Shown: positions 42,239-51,652, numbered from the stretch's first letter. The stretch is DNA of 64,000 nucleotides from Archangium violaceum (GCF_016887565.1 NZ_CP069396.1:6306001-6370000); one strand, 5' to 3'. Notes: generated from the sequence alone by a model not told the origin. Translations and numbers: made by a program.

Positions 42239-42931
42239 TCAGCGCTTCGGCTTGTAGCGCAGCCAGAGCAGGTCGCCCGTGCGCTTCTCGAAGGAGACCA
42301 GCTTCAGGTGGCGAGCGGGCCCCTTTCCCGCTCTCGCATCGAAGAGCGACGGGGTGCCGATGGCACCGTCCGCGATGGGCGCCACCAGCACGCTCAGCTC
42401 GTCGATGAGGTCCGCGGCCAGGAAGGAGCCATTGATCTTCCCTCCGCCCTCGAGGAGCAGCTTCTTGATGCCGAACTCCTTCCTGAGCTTCTCGAGCACC
42501 TTCTTCAGGTTCAAGTCCGTCTTGCCACCAAACAGGTAGGAGACGCCCTTGGATTGAAGGAAGGCCAGGTAGTCGTCCGAGACCTTCTCCGTGAGGACCG
42601 TAATCACGTGCTCCTCGTCGATGGAGCTCGACTTCCAGGTGAGCTTGCCGGAGGGGTCCAGCGCGATGGCATAGGACTCCGCATCGCGCCTCGCGATGAA
42701 GTCCGTCCTCGGAATCGGCTGTGACACCTTGCGCGCTGGAACCCTTGCCTTCCCGGCGTAGGGCTCCATCGAAATCCGGCCGATCATCCACGCATCGGCG
42801 TCGAAGGTCCGGGCCGTACGCTCGTACTCGGCATGGGCGCTGGGCGGGAGCTTCCAACTCCCGGTGACGATCCGCCCATCGACGGAGGGAACCATGTGGC
42901 AAATCACGTACGGCCGTTTCGCTCCATTCAT
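42239..42931 (-). CDS. RibD C-terminal / dihydrofolate reductase-like protein
   Basis: 230 residues. The start YVICHMVPSVDGRI is the first strand of the RibD_C/DHFR-like fold, with DADAWMIGRISMEPYAG (nucleotide-binding helix) and LLLEGGGKINGSFL (the LLxEGG phosphate loop) as hallmark motifs. Such proteins are NADPH-dependent reductases, some in riboflavin synthesis and many of unknown substrate. It lacks the deaminase half of RibD, so is a stand-alone reductase. It begins 11 bases after the antiporter stop and is likely co-transcribed with it. Confidence 0.85.
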   Translation of the reverse strand: MNGAKRPYVICHMVPSVDGRIVTGSWKLPPSAHAEYERTARTFDADAWMIGRISMEPYAGKARVPARKVSQPIPRTDFIARRDAESYAIALDPSGKLTWKSSSIDEEHVITVLTEKVSDDYLAFLQSKGVSYLFGGKTDLNLKKVLEKLRKEFGIKKLLLEGGGKINGSFLAADLIDELSVLVAPIADGAIGTPSLFDARAGKGPARHLKLVSFEKRTGDLLWLRYKPKR

Positions 42932-42942
42932 CTGTCAGGTCC

Positions 42943-44589
42943 TCATGCAATCGAGTCCGATGCCCCCCCGGAATCGGCGCCGGGGACGAGCTGCTGCAAG
43001 TCCAACTCCTTCAGGTCGAGCTCCTGCTCGACTCGCTGAAAGGCCGCATCGCCGATGGTGCCGTCCGCCCGCAGCGCGAGGAGCCGCTGCCGCTCGGCCG
43101 AGGTTGCCCTGCGCACGATGGCCGCGTTGACGTTGACCGCGCGGCCGTCACTCGCGGTCGCCCCGTGAGACGTGTGGCCGTCGCCGTCCAGTTCCGCTTC
43201 GGCGCGCCGGAGCATGACCTCGTAGCGTCGACGCAGCAGCCCCGACAGCTCCTCGTCGGGCAGCTCGGTCGTGGTCGAGAGCGCGGCGCGCAACGTCTCG
43301 ACACGGGCGAGCCGCACCTCTCGCTCCACCGAGCCGTCGTCCTCGAGCTGGAGCACGTTGATGAGTGGGCGCAGCGTCATGCCCTGGACGACGAGCGTCC
43401 CGAGCACGACGGAGAATGCGGTGAACAGGACCAGGTCACGGTAGGGAAACGCGGGACCGTCGGACCCGCCGGTCGGAAGCGCGAGCGCCGCGGCGAGGGT
43501 CACGATCCCTCGCATGCCGCACCACCCGACGACCGCCGCGGCGCGCTTCGACAGGGCCACCGTGTCGCGATGCCCCGTCGTGCCGTCCGGCGCTGGACGA
43601 CACCGCCAGCGGCTGAAGGCCGCGGCGCCCGACACCCAGGCGATCCGCGCGAGGATCGTCGCGACGCACACCGCGCCCGCGATGCCGGCGTACTCGATGA
43701 GCGTGCGCGAGTCGAGCCGGCCGAGGATCGCCTTCAGCTGGAACCCGACGAGGATGAAGGCGAGCACGTTCAACACGAACACAGCGAACTCCCAGACCGC
43801 ATACGAAGGGATCCGGACGCGTGCCGGGATCACGTCCGCGGCGCGGCGGGTGGTCGCCATCGCGAAGACGACCACGGTGAGGATGCCGGAGAGATGGAGC
43901 CGCTCCGCGAGCATCCAGACCGCGAACGTCCCGCAGAACTGAACGACGACCGCGATGGCGACGTCGTGTATCCGCGCGGTCAGCAGGAGGATCACCCGCG
44001 ACAGCACGAACCCGAGCACCACGCTGCCCACGGTGACGATGAAGAGCAGCGGGAGCACGCCCGCTGGCGACAGCGCGCCCGCGAGCGTCGCACCGACGGC
44101 CAGACGGTAGATCAGAAGCGCGCTCGCATCATTGAAGAGGCTCTCGCCCTCGAGGATGACGAGGAGCCGATGCGGCGGACGGAGCTGCTTGAGGACGGCG
44201 GTCGCGGCCGCCGCGTCAGGGGGCGCGACGATCGCGCCGAGCGCGACCGCGACGGCCCAGGGCATGCCGGGCACGAGCAGGCGGGCCACCACCGCGACGA
44301 CGACGATGGTGAGTGCAACGGCGCCGATGGCGAGGCCGGCGACGGTCCGCCAGTTCGCCCGGAGGTCGCGCGGGGACGCATCGAACGCGGCGTCCAGCAG
44401 CACCGGCGCGACGAAGAGCGTGAGCGCGAGCTCGGGATCCAGGACGAGCGTCGGCGTGCCAGGAACGAGCGCCAGGCCCGCGCCAGCGAGCGCCACCATC
44501 GCCGGGTAGGGAGTCCCGATGCGCTGGGACAGCGCGGTGAGGCCCGCACCGGCGAGCAACAACGCGATGATGATCTCGAAGACGTGCAT
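42943..44589 (-). CDS. CPA1-family Na+/H+ antiporter
   Basis: 548 residues from ATG 44589. About 12 transmembrane helices with the signature IVAPPDAAAATAVL (ion-binding ND/DD-type helix of CPA1; here PPDA), RLLVILEGESLFNDASALL and, near the end of the membrane domain, a cytoplasmic tail of ~120 charged residues (VEREVRLARVETLRAAL, RRRYEVML...). These are diagnostic of the NhaP/YjcE-type exchangers that swap Na+ or K+ for H+ at the inner membrane. The tail probably regulates activity. It is transcribed towards the RibD-type gene; upstream is the second copy of a promoter-like repeat. Confidence 0.9.
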   Translation of the reverse strand: MHVFEIIIALLLAGAGLTALSQRIGTPYPAMVALAGAGLALVPGTPTLVLDPELALTLFVAPVLLDAAFDASPRDLRANWRTVAGLAIGAVALTIVVVAVVARLLVPGMPWAVAVALGAIVAPPDAAAATAVLKQLRPPHRLLVILEGESLFNDASALLIYRLAVGATLAGALSPAGVLPLLFIVTVGSVVLGFVLSRVILLLTARIHDVAIAVVVQFCGTFAVWMLAERLHLSGILTVVVFAMATTRRAADVIPARVRIPSYAVWEFAVFVLNVLAFILVGFQLKAILGRLDSRTLIEYAGIAGAVCVATILARIAWVSGAAAFSRWRCRPAPDGTTGHRDTVALSKRAAAVVGWCGMRGIVTLAAALALPTGGSDGPAFPYRDLVLFTAFSVVLGTLVVQGMTLRPLINVLQLEDDGSVEREVRLARVETLRAALSTTTELPDEELSGLLRRRYEVMLRRAEAELDGDGHTSHGATASDGRAVNVNAAIVRRATSAERQRLLALRADGTIGDAAFQRVEQELDLKELDLQQLVPGADSGGASDSIA

Positions 44590-44682
44590 GCGTCCTATTT
44601 CCTCGACCTCTCCTGGGTCTCGGCGATGGAATGACACGAAGAGAAATACGCCCTGGTCCCGCGGAGGACCAGTCGCCATGGA

Positions 44683-44714
44683 GGCAATGGGCTGTTAAGC
44701 CCTGCTTGATAATG
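44683..44714 (+). repeat. 32-bp promoter-like repeat, copy 2
   Basis: GGCAATG-G-GCTGTTAA ... TGCTTGATAATG, 27 of 32 bases identical with the copy at 41909-41940 and in the same orientation. It lies in the 181-base gap between the antiporter start and the P450 stop. The two copies bracket the LysR remnant, RibD-type gene and antiporter. Confidence 0.45.
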
Positions 44715-44770
44715 CACCGCCGCCTCGCTGGCGGCCGGCGCCAGCTCCGGCACGCAGCGGTGCCCTCGCC

Positions 44771-46114
44771 TCATCGCCGGGTGAGCTTCACCCAGACGCC
44801 GGACTTCGCGCGCAGGGTGGTGCTGAGCAGCAGCTCGGCCACTCGGCCGGGCACGGCCTCCACGTGGAAGCGCTGCGCGAGGCGGGCGAGGATGAGCTGC
44901 GCCTCCATCAGCGCGAACTCCTTGCCGATGCACTGCCGCTGGCCCGCGCCGAAGGGCACCCAGGCATGCTTGTGGCGGCCCGCCGAGCGCTCCGGCGTGA
45001 AGCGGTCCGGGTCGAAGCGCTCCGGTGCTTCCCATTCCCCCGGGTGGCGGTGGATGTGGTGCACCATCACGGCCATGGACTTGCCGGCGGGGATGCGGAA
45101 ACCATCGATGACGTCCTCCTCCACCGCCTTGCGTGCCACCCAGTACACCGGTGGGTAGAGCCGCAGCGATTCCTGCGCCACGTTGCGGCACCAGGCGAGC
45201 GACGTCAGGTCCGCGAACCCGGGCACGCGCGTGCCCACCGCGCGCTCCACCTCGGCCTGGAGCCGCTGGAAGAGGTGAGGCTGCTGGGTGAGGGCGTGCA
45301 TGGCCCACGCCATGGTCACCGAAGTCGTCTCGTAGCCGGCGAGGAAGAGCGTCACCGCCTCGTCGCGCAGCTCCCGCTGGCTCATCCGCTCGCCGGACTC
45401 CTCGTCCACCATGTCCAGCAGCAGGGAGAGCAGGGTGGCCTCTCCACCCGTGTCCCGGCGCGCCCGCTCGATGACGCCGAACACCGTCTCGTCGATGGTG
45501 CGCAGGGCCTCCCGGTAGCGGGCGCGGCCGGGAACGGGCACCCAGCCGGGCAGGGACTGGGTCGCGAAGCCGAGCAGGATGAAGTCGATGACGTAGACGA
45601 GCGCATTCGCCACGCGCTCCGTCTCGCTGGGCTCCAGCCCCGCGCCGAACATGGTGCGCACCATCACGTTCATCGTCACGCGGTTGAAGGCCCGGGCGAT
45701 GTCGAAGGGCTCGCCCGCCGCGGCGGCGGCCTCCCAGCCCTCCAGGCACTCGTCGATGGCCTCCACCATCTTCTGTGTCAGGGCCGCGAGGCGCTGGTGG
45801 TGGAAGGCCGGCTGCATCATCCGCCGCTGGCGCATCCAGAAGTCCCCCTCGCTCATGGCCAGGCCGTTGCCGAGCAGGGTGCGCAGGGAGTCGAACACGG
45901 GACCGCTCTTGCCGTAGCTGCGCGCCCGGTCCACGAAGACGTGCTGGGCGTGGCGCGGATGGCAGAGCAACACCACCTCACCGACCTTCAGGTCGAGCGT
46001 GAAGATGTCTCCGTGCCGCTCGCGCAGCTCGGAGACGTAATCGAGCTTCCGGGTCAGCAGCTCCGGCAGGGTCCCCAGCAAGGGGAGGCCTGGGACGCGG
46101 GGCGGTGTCTGCAT
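44771..46114 (-). CDS. Cytochrome P450 (fatty-acid-hydroxylase-like)
   Basis: 447 residues from ATG 46114. Motifs: I-helix AGYETTS (oxygen activation), ExxR in QESLRLYPP, PERF region DPDRFTPER, and the heme loop VPFGAGQRQCIGKEF with the axial Cys. Overall form (no membrane anchor, LPLLGTLPELL N-terminus, AWAMHALTQQP) resembles CYP102/CYP4-like fatty-acid or terpene hydroxylases rather than the actinomycete macrolide type. No ferredoxin or reductase gene is nearby. Divergent from a second, unrelated P450; the intervening 154 bases include one copy of a hairpin repeat. Confidence 0.93.
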   Translation of the reverse strand: MQTPPRVPGLPLLGTLPELLTRKLDYVSELRERHGDIFTLDLKVGEVVLLCHPRHAQHVFVDRARSYGKSGPVFDSLRTLLGNGLAMSEGDFWMRQRRMMQPAFHHQRLAALTQKMVEAIDECLEGWEAAAAAGEPFDIARAFNRVTMNVMVRTMFGAGLEPSETERVANALVYVIDFILLGFATQSLPGWVPVPGRARYREALRTIDETVFGVIERARRDTGGEATLLSLLLDMVDEESGERMSQRELRDEAVTLFLAGYETTSVTMAWAMHALTQQPHLFQRLQAEVERAVGTRVPGFADLTSLAWCRNVAQESLRLYPPVYWVARKAVEEDVIDGFRIPAGKSMAVMVHHIHRHPGEWEAPERFDPDRFTPERSAGRHKHAWVPFGAGQRQCIGKEFALMEAQLILARLAQRFHVEAVPGRVAELLLSTTLRAKSGVWVKLTRR

Positions 46115-46136
46115 GTTGGCGGCGTGGCGCAAGTAG

Positions 46137-46162
46137 GCTCCCCTGGCTGGACGAGGAGAGCA
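46137..46162 (+). repeat. 26-bp hairpin repeat, copy 1
   Basis: Arms GCTCCCCT and AGGAGAGC around the loop GGCTGGACG. It matches the copy at 47532-47557 in 25 of 26 bases, same orientation. It lies between the two divergent P450 starts. Confidence 0.6.
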
Positions 46163-46268
46163 TAGACCCACACCCTCAGTCCGGTCTTCAGCTCCGGGCC
46201 CCCATCCCGGGGGAATGGAGGCCCGTGATACTTTCACTCGCCTTGCCTACCCCGCGAAGGAGAGCTTC

Positions 46269-47504
46269 ATGACACAGGCCGCGAGCGCGTCGTCTCCCCG
46301 TAGTTACAATCTCTTCGATCCCGGAATGTTCGACAACCCGTTCCGCATCTACAACGAGATGCGCGAGGCGGATCCCGTCTACTGGTGTGAGCCGTTGCAG
46401 GGATGGATGATCTCCCGCTACGCGGACTGCGTGACGGCTCTGCGCGATGGGGCGCGCTTCTCGGCCGCGCGCATGGCGCACCTGGTGGCGGCGCAGGCGC
46501 CGGACGTCAAGCCGGACGACATGCCGTTCTCCTTCCGCCTCAACACCCTGGGGATCATCTTCCAGGACGGGTCGGCGCACGTCCGCCTGCGCAGCCATGC
46601 CAACCGGGCCTTCACGCCTCGCGCGCTCGAGGCCTATCAGGCCCTGGTGCGCGACACGGTGGACCAGCTCGTGACCGATGCACTGGCCCGGGGCAGCATG
46701 GATTACCAGAAGGACTTCGCCGAGCCGCTGCCGGCCATCATCATCGCCCGCATCTTCGGCGTGCCCGTGCAGGACCGGCACCGCTTCAAGCAGTGGACCG
46801 AGGATCTGACACTCTTCTTCAGCCAGGGCGTTTCGGACCGCGCTGGCGCCCAGCGCGCCGAGGCGGGTGCCCGGGACTTCGGTGCCTACCTGCAGGATCT
46901 GATCGACAAGCGCCGCCGCGAGCCCGGCGAGGACATGCTCAGCTACCTCATCGAGGGCGAGAGCGAGGGCCGCATCACCGCCGAGGAGCTCGTGGTCCAG
47001 GCGGTGATGCTGATCGCCGCCGGCCACATCACCACGCTGGACATGCTCGGTACGGGCATGCTCGCGCTCCTGGAGAACCCGGCCGAGCTGCGCCGCGTCC
47101 AGGAGTCGCCCGAGCTGTTGCCCAATGCCATCGAGGAGTTGCTGCGTTTCCAGAGCCCCGTGCAGATCATGCACCGGTTGGTGGCGGAGGACGTGGAGAT
47201 GGGCGGCCAGCGGATGCGCAAGGGCCAGCTCGCCTACATCAACTTCGCGGCGGCCAACAGGGATCCCCGGGTGTTCTCGGAGCCGGACCGCCTGGACGTG
47301 GGCCGGGCCAACGCGAAGCAGCACCTGGCCTTCGGTGGTGGCGCCCACTACTGCGTGGGGGCCAACCTCTCGCGCATGGAGGCGGAGCGGGCCTTCGGAG
47401 AGCTCTTCCGGCGCATGCCGGGTCTCCGGATCTCGGCCGAGCCCGTCTGGCGCCGGCATGGGCTGGTGTACCGCGGCCTGGCCTCGCTGCCCATCTCCTG
47501 GTGA
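46269..47504 (+). CDS. Cytochrome P450 (CYP107-like)
   Basis: 411 residues from ATG 46269. I-helix AAGHITTLD, ExxR in IEELLRFQSP, and heme loop LAFGGGAHYCVGANL with the cysteine ligand. N-terminal YNLFDPGMFDNPFRIYNEMR and the DPVYW motif are typical of the soluble class I P450s (CYP105/107 type) that tailor polyketides and other secondary metabolites and need a ferredoxin partner. Length fits. It is transcribed away from the fatty-acid-type P450 and flanked on both sides by a 26-bp hairpin repeat. Confidence 0.93.
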   Translation: MTQAASASSPRSYNLFDPGMFDNPFRIYNEMREADPVYWCEPLQGWMISRYADCVTALRDGARFSAARMAHLVAAQAPDVKPDDMPFSFRLNTLGIIFQDGSAHVRLRSHANRAFTPRALEAYQALVRDTVDQLVTDALARGSMDYQKDFAEPLPAIIIARIFGVPVQDRHRFKQWTEDLTLFFSQGVSDRAGAQRAEAGARDFGAYLQDLIDKRRREPGEDMLSYLIEGESEGRITAEELVVQAVMLIAAGHITTLDMLGTGMLALLENPAELRRVQESPELLPNAIEELLRFQSPVQIMHRLVAEDVEMGGQRMRKGQLAYINFAAANRDPRVFSEPDRLDVGRANAKQHLAFGGGAHYCVGANLSRMEAERAFGELFRRMPGLRISAEPVWRRHGLVYRGLASLPISW

Positions 47505-47531
47505 GGGTGCCGGGTCATTGCCCTCCAAGCG

Positions 47532-47557
47532 GGCTCTCCTGGCTGGACGAGGAGAGC
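47532..47557 (+). repeat. 26-bp hairpin repeat, copy 2
   Basis: GCTCTCCT-GGCTGGACG-AGGAGAGC has a perfect 8-bp stem. It begins 27 bases after the CYP107-like stop and 28 bases before the convergent lipoprotein stop, so could act as a transcription end, although no T-run follows. Confidence 0.6.
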
Positions 47558-47585
47558 CCTGGCCCATGGGCGTTTCATGGGCGGG

Positions 47586-49502
47586 TCATTGGCAGACGTG
47601 GCTGTCGTCCAGGCCCAGCAATGTGACCTCGAGCGGCGGGGCGGAAAGTCGCTCGAGGAGGGCGTTCACCCGGCAGCGCGGAAGAGCAGGGGAGGAATAG
47701 ATGTAGAGCGAGTCGGAGATGAGCCGGGCGGCCGGCAGCTCGAGCGTCTCCAGGACCGGGTTGTCGGCGAGGCCCAGCGAGGTGGCCGTTGCCAGTCTGG
47801 GAAACTGGATGGACTTCAGCTGCTCGTTCTCCTGGCCCGCCCGTCCGATGATGATGATCCATGCGTGACGCAGGGATGGCAGGCGGAAGCTCGTGAAGCC
47901 GCTGTACAGGACCTGCATGTAGGACGCCACGCTCGTGAGCGAGGCCAGTCCCTCCGCCGAAGTGAGTCGGGCATTTCCGTAGAGCAGAAGCTGATTCCCT
48001 ATGGAGGTCACGTTGCGCAGGCCGGAGAGCGTCGTGAGCGCATCGTTGTCGGCGATGTAGACCCAGCCGCCCACGCTCCGCAGCGCGGGTGCGTCGAACG
48101 TGGTCAGGCCCGCGTTGTCCCAGAGGTTGAACTCTCCCAGGAGCTCCTGGAGGAGGGGCAACGAGAAGGAGGCCAGCGCCTCCGTGTCGCGGACGATGAA
48201 CTTCTTGCCGACGTGGTAGAGCACGGGCAATTCCAGCCGCTGGAGCCGCGGCATCCTGGCGATGACCAGGTCCTCCAACGCATAATTGAGCGACGGGAGG
48301 TGTACCTCCGTGGCGGCGCAGTCGGCGATGGAGAGCGAGCGGACCTGCTGCAGTCTGGGAAACTCGAGCCGGCTCGAGGCCACATTCAACAGGGAGATCC
48401 TGTCCGCCCAGTACAGATGGGGAAGACCGAACACCGTGAGCTTGGGATTCGCGTACACCAGAATGCTGGCGCTCACGTTCATGAGCGATGCGAGCTCCAT
48501 TCCCACCAGCTCGGGGTTCTCGGTGACGCGCAGCTCCCCACTCACATCGCGTAGGGCCCCCAGGTCCACCCGGTCCAGCTTCGGGATGCTGGTGATGATG
48601 ACGGAGCCGCCGACCCGCTCCAGTGCTGGGAGCGAGACGTTGCGCAGCTCGCGCAGGTAATCCAGATCGAGAGTACCGCCGATGTACTTCAACGCCGGAA
48701 GGTCCACGTTGACGACCTTGTCCGTGTAGTCGATCCGCAGGTCTCCGATGATGGCCTCCACGTCCTGGAGCGCCAGCAGCTCCACCTGGGAGCGGATGTC
48801 CACGCTGCCGAGGATGACCCGGTCGCAAACGTACTCCGTCTTCGCCACCTCTGAATCCTGCAGGATGCCGTCACCGTTGGTGTCGGGTCCGCTCCGCACC
48901 GCCGCCCCCTCTCCGGGGCAGTGGGAACCAGCCAGCACGGCCTCCACCCGCACGAGCTCTCGCGTCTCACACACGTATCGGGTGTCCAGGACCTCCCCAT
49001 CATCGAGGACACCGTCGCGATCGCGATCCAGTCCGTTGAGGATGCGCCGTCCGCCCGCCGGGCAGTTGACCCCCGGAGTCTCCACTTCGAGGCGCAGCAA
49101 TGCCTGAGGGGCGGCGTCGTGGCACAGGTACTCGGTGGTGGTGACCTCCGCAGGGTCCAGGACGTCATTGCCGTTCGTATCCGGGCCCGTCAGCAGCGCC
49201 GTACCCCCATGGGGGCAGTGGGTCCCTTCTGGCTCGGGGACGATCCGTGAGCGCTGCCCGGGTTGCTGACACGCGTAGTGCGTCTCCTCGATCTCCTCAT
49301 CCGCCAGACGCCCATCCTGGTTGGTGTCGTGGCCGGTGTGGATGACCGTTCCTCCCAGAGGGCAGGAAGCCCCGCGTGCTACGTCTTCCACCCGGACGAG
49401 CCGCTCCGGCTTCACGAGTGGCTCGGGCTCCTCCACGCGGCCACACCCAAGTCCACACATCAAGACGAATCCGCTGATGGCCGCAATCCCCCACTTGCTC
49501 AT
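47586..49502 (-). CDS. Lipoprotein with four DUF7151-like repeats and leucine-rich L-domain region
   Basis: 638 residues. Lipobox LGC after MSKWGIAAISGFVLMCG. Residues ~45-225 are four ~47-residue repeats of the type CP.GG......GxDxNxDGxLxxxEV..T.YVC, each with a Cys pair and an acidic DxNxDG loop reminiscent of calcium binding. Residues ~235-630 are repeats with Leu/Ile periodicity (LPALKYIGGTLDLDYLRELRNVSLP) as in receptor L-domain/BspA-like leucine-rich proteins. It is a surface protein possibly binding partner cells or matrix. Divergent from the prolyl oligopeptidase gene with a 71-base gap. Confidence 0.85.
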   Translation of the reverse strand: MSKWGIAAISGFVLMCGLGCGRVEEPEPLVKPERLVRVEDVARGASCPLGGTVIHTGHDTNQDGRLADEEIEETHYACQQPGQRSRIVPEPEGTHCPHGGTALLTGPDTNGNDVLDPAEVTTTEYLCHDAAPQALLRLEVETPGVNCPAGGRRILNGLDRDRDGVLDDGEVLDTRYVCETRELVRVEAVLAGSHCPGEGAAVRSGPDTNGDGILQDSEVAKTEYVCDRVILGSVDIRSQVELLALQDVEAIIGDLRIDYTDKVVNVDLPALKYIGGTLDLDYLRELRNVSLPALERVGGSVIITSIPKLDRVDLGALRDVSGELRVTENPELVGMELASLMNVSASILVYANPKLTVFGLPHLYWADRISLLNVASSRLEFPRLQQVRSLSIADCAATEVHLPSLNYALEDLVIARMPRLQRLELPVLYHVGKKFIVRDTEALASFSLPLLQELLGEFNLWDNAGLTTFDAPALRSVGGWVYIADNDALTTLSGLRNVTSIGNQLLLYGNARLTSAEGLASLTSVASYMQVLYSGFTSFRLPSLRHAWIIIIGRAGQENEQLKSIQFPRLATATSLGLADNPVLETLELPAARLISDSLYIYSSPALPRCRVNALLERLSAPPLEVTLLGLDDSHVCQ

Positions 49503-49573
49503 GCGCGCACTCTCTAGTGGAAGTTTTCATCGAAAGCCAGCAGGAGGGGCTGTCTTTGGCGGAGGATTTCCCG

Positions 49574-51652
49574 ATGAAGAACCTGGACCAGGCCCTGGAA
49601 TTTCCCACGACCCGACGCGATCCGGAGAGCGGCTACACGTTGCACGGCAGGCGGTTCGACGATCCCTACGCATGGCTGGAGCGGCTCGACGCCCCGGAGA
49701 CCCAGGCGTGGATCGCGGCGCAGGAAGCCGTCACGCACGCCGTGCTGCGCTCGGTGCCGGGACGCGAGGGGCTGAGGGCAGCGGTGGCTCGCTCCGCGCG
49801 CTATGCGCGGCTCTCGCCGCCGATTCCCGCCGGGCCGCACGGACGCGAGTTCCTCTGGCAGGCGGATGCCAGCGACGACAAGCTCAAGCTCATGCTCCGG
49901 CGTGGCAAGGGCGCGCCGCTCGAGCCGGTGCTCGATCCCAACACGTGGGCGAGCGACGAGGCGCTGGTCTTCGCCGTGCCGTCACCCGACGGTGCGCGGG
50001 TCGCGTTCGGCAAGGCCATTGGTAGCACCCATGGCGCGGTGATCCACGTGCTCGACGTCGAGACGGGGCGGCTGCTGCCCGACCGGCCCCGAGGTACGAG
50101 CCACTCGTCGGTGGCCTGGAGACCCGACGCATCGGGCTTCTTCTACGCGGCGTGTCCCGAGCCGGGCGAGGTGCCCGCGGGCGACGAGGCGCACTGGAAC
50201 GCCATCTACGAGCACCGGATCGGGTCGGGCGCGCCGGCCCGCCGCATCTTCGGCGACGACCAGGAGAAGGAGTACTGGTGCTCGGTCAAGCTCAGCGAGT
50301 GTCGCCGCTTCGCCGTGCTCTACAAGTGGGACTACGTGCACGCCAACGTCGTCTACCTGCTGCGCCTCGCCGACGACGCCCTCGTGCCGGTGGCTCCCGC
50401 CATGCGGTCTCTCAACCAGGTGCAGGTGATTGGTGACTCGCTGCTCGTTCATACCGACCTCGACGCGCCGCGCGGCCGTCTCTGCGTCGCGCCACTGATG
50501 GCACCGACGGAGTGGCGGACGCTCATCCCCGAGAGCTCGGACACGCTGCAGACGGTCGCTGGCGTCGGTGGCCGCCTCTACGCCGTCTACTCGCATGCGG
50601 CGTCGCATCGCGTGCGCATCCACGCCCAGGACGGCGCCTACCTCCGCGACCTGGTGCTGCCCGCACTCGGCTCCGTGAATCGCAATGAAGGGGAGGGCAT
50701 CGTCAGCGGCATCAGCGGCGCTTGGAGCGGCGACGAGGTGTGGGTGAGCTTCATGTCGTACGTGCAGGCCCCCTCGGTCTACCGGTACGACTACGCGACG
50801 GACCGCTTGTCGCCGTACCACATCCCCGACGTCGGGCTCGACGCCTCCGAGTATGTGACGGACCAGGTCTGGTACGAGTCGCTCGACGGGACGCGGGTGT
50901 CGATGTTCATCATCCACCGGAAGGACCTGCCTCGCGACGGGCGCCAGCCCGTGCGGCTGAGCGGCTACGGTGGCTTCAACATCTCGGTGGAGCCGCGCTT
51001 CGCGGCGGTCCATGCTGCCTGGCTGAAGCTGGGCGGCGTGCTCGCCTTCGCCAACGTGCGAGGTGGCGGCGAATACGGACGTGCCTGGCACCAGGCGGCA
51101 TGCAAGACGCGGCGGCAGAACGCCTTCGACGACTACATCGCGGCGGCGCGTTGGCTCGTCTCGGCGGGCTACACGAGGCCCTCCAGGCTCGCCTCGCGCG
51201 GCAACAGCAACGGCGGTCTGCTCGTCGCCGTCGCCGCCATGCAGGCCCCCGAGGCCTTCGGAGCCGTCTTCTGCCGCGCGCCCACCCTCGACATGCTGCG
51301 CTTCCCGAATTTCGGCCACATGAGCTCGGCGACCGTCGAATACGGCTCGCCCGACGATCCCGTCGAGGGTCCGTATCTCGCCGGGTATTCGCCCTATCAC
51401 AACGTCCGAGCCGATCGCCGCTACCCCGTGATGGCCTTCGTGTCGGCGTTGAACGACCGGGTCGCGCCTCCGCATGATCCGCTCAAGATGGTCGCCAGGC
51501 TCCAGGCGGAAGGCACGGGGGGCGGACCCTATTTCCTGCTGCCGCTCCGGGACTCGGGACACGGCGGCGGCACCACGCTGACGGCGCTCATCGAGCAAGA
51601 CGTCGACGAGCTGAGCTTCTACTGCCGGACGCTCGACGTCGCACCGCTCTGA
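49574..51652 (+). CDS. Prolyl oligopeptidase family serine peptidase (S9A)
   Basis: 692 residues from ATG 49574 (GGAGG upstream). The N-terminal FDDPYAWLERLD and ~350-residue beta-propeller are followed by an alpha/beta-hydrolase domain: RLSGYGGFNISVEP, FANVRGGGEYGRAWH (oxyanion region), nucleophile GNSNGG (S545), Asp in SALNDRVAP, and His in DSGHGGG. This order of the triad and GNSNGG are hallmarks of prolyl oligopeptidase, which cleaves peptides under ~30 residues after proline. No signal peptide, so it acts in the cytosol on imported peptides. Confidence 0.94.
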   Translation: MKNLDQALEFPTTRRDPESGYTLHGRRFDDPYAWLERLDAPETQAWIAAQEAVTHAVLRSVPGREGLRAAVARSARYARLSPPIPAGPHGREFLWQADASDDKLKLMLRRGKGAPLEPVLDPNTWASDEALVFAVPSPDGARVAFGKAIGSTHGAVIHVLDVETGRLLPDRPRGTSHSSVAWRPDASGFFYAACPEPGEVPAGDEAHWNAIYEHRIGSGAPARRIFGDDQEKEYWCSVKLSECRRFAVLYKWDYVHANVVYLLRLADDALVPVAPAMRSLNQVQVIGDSLLVHTDLDAPRGRLCVAPLMAPTEWRTLIPESSDTLQTVAGVGGRLYAVYSHAASHRVRIHAQDGAYLRDLVLPALGSVNRNEGEGIVSGISGAWSGDEVWVSFMSYVQAPSVYRYDYATDRLSPYHIPDVGLDASEYVTDQVWYESLDGTRVSMFIIHRKDLPRDGRQPVRLSGYGGFNISVEPRFAAVHAAWLKLGGVLAFANVRGGGEYGRAWHQAACKTRRQNAFDDYIAAARWLVSAGYTRPSRLASRGNSNGGLLVAVAAMQAPEAFGAVFCRAPTLDMLRFPNFGHMSSATVEYGSPDDPVEGPYLAGYSPYHNVRADRRYPVMAFVSALNDRVAPPHDPLKMVARLQAEGTGGGPYFLLPLRDSGHGGGTTLTALIEQDVDELSFYCRTLDVAPL

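Noticed and set aside
40824-42950. Single 708-codon minus-strand gene
   Set aside because: The frame fuses antisense of the RibD-type gene, the LysR remnant and part of the frameshifted gene; no single protein fits.
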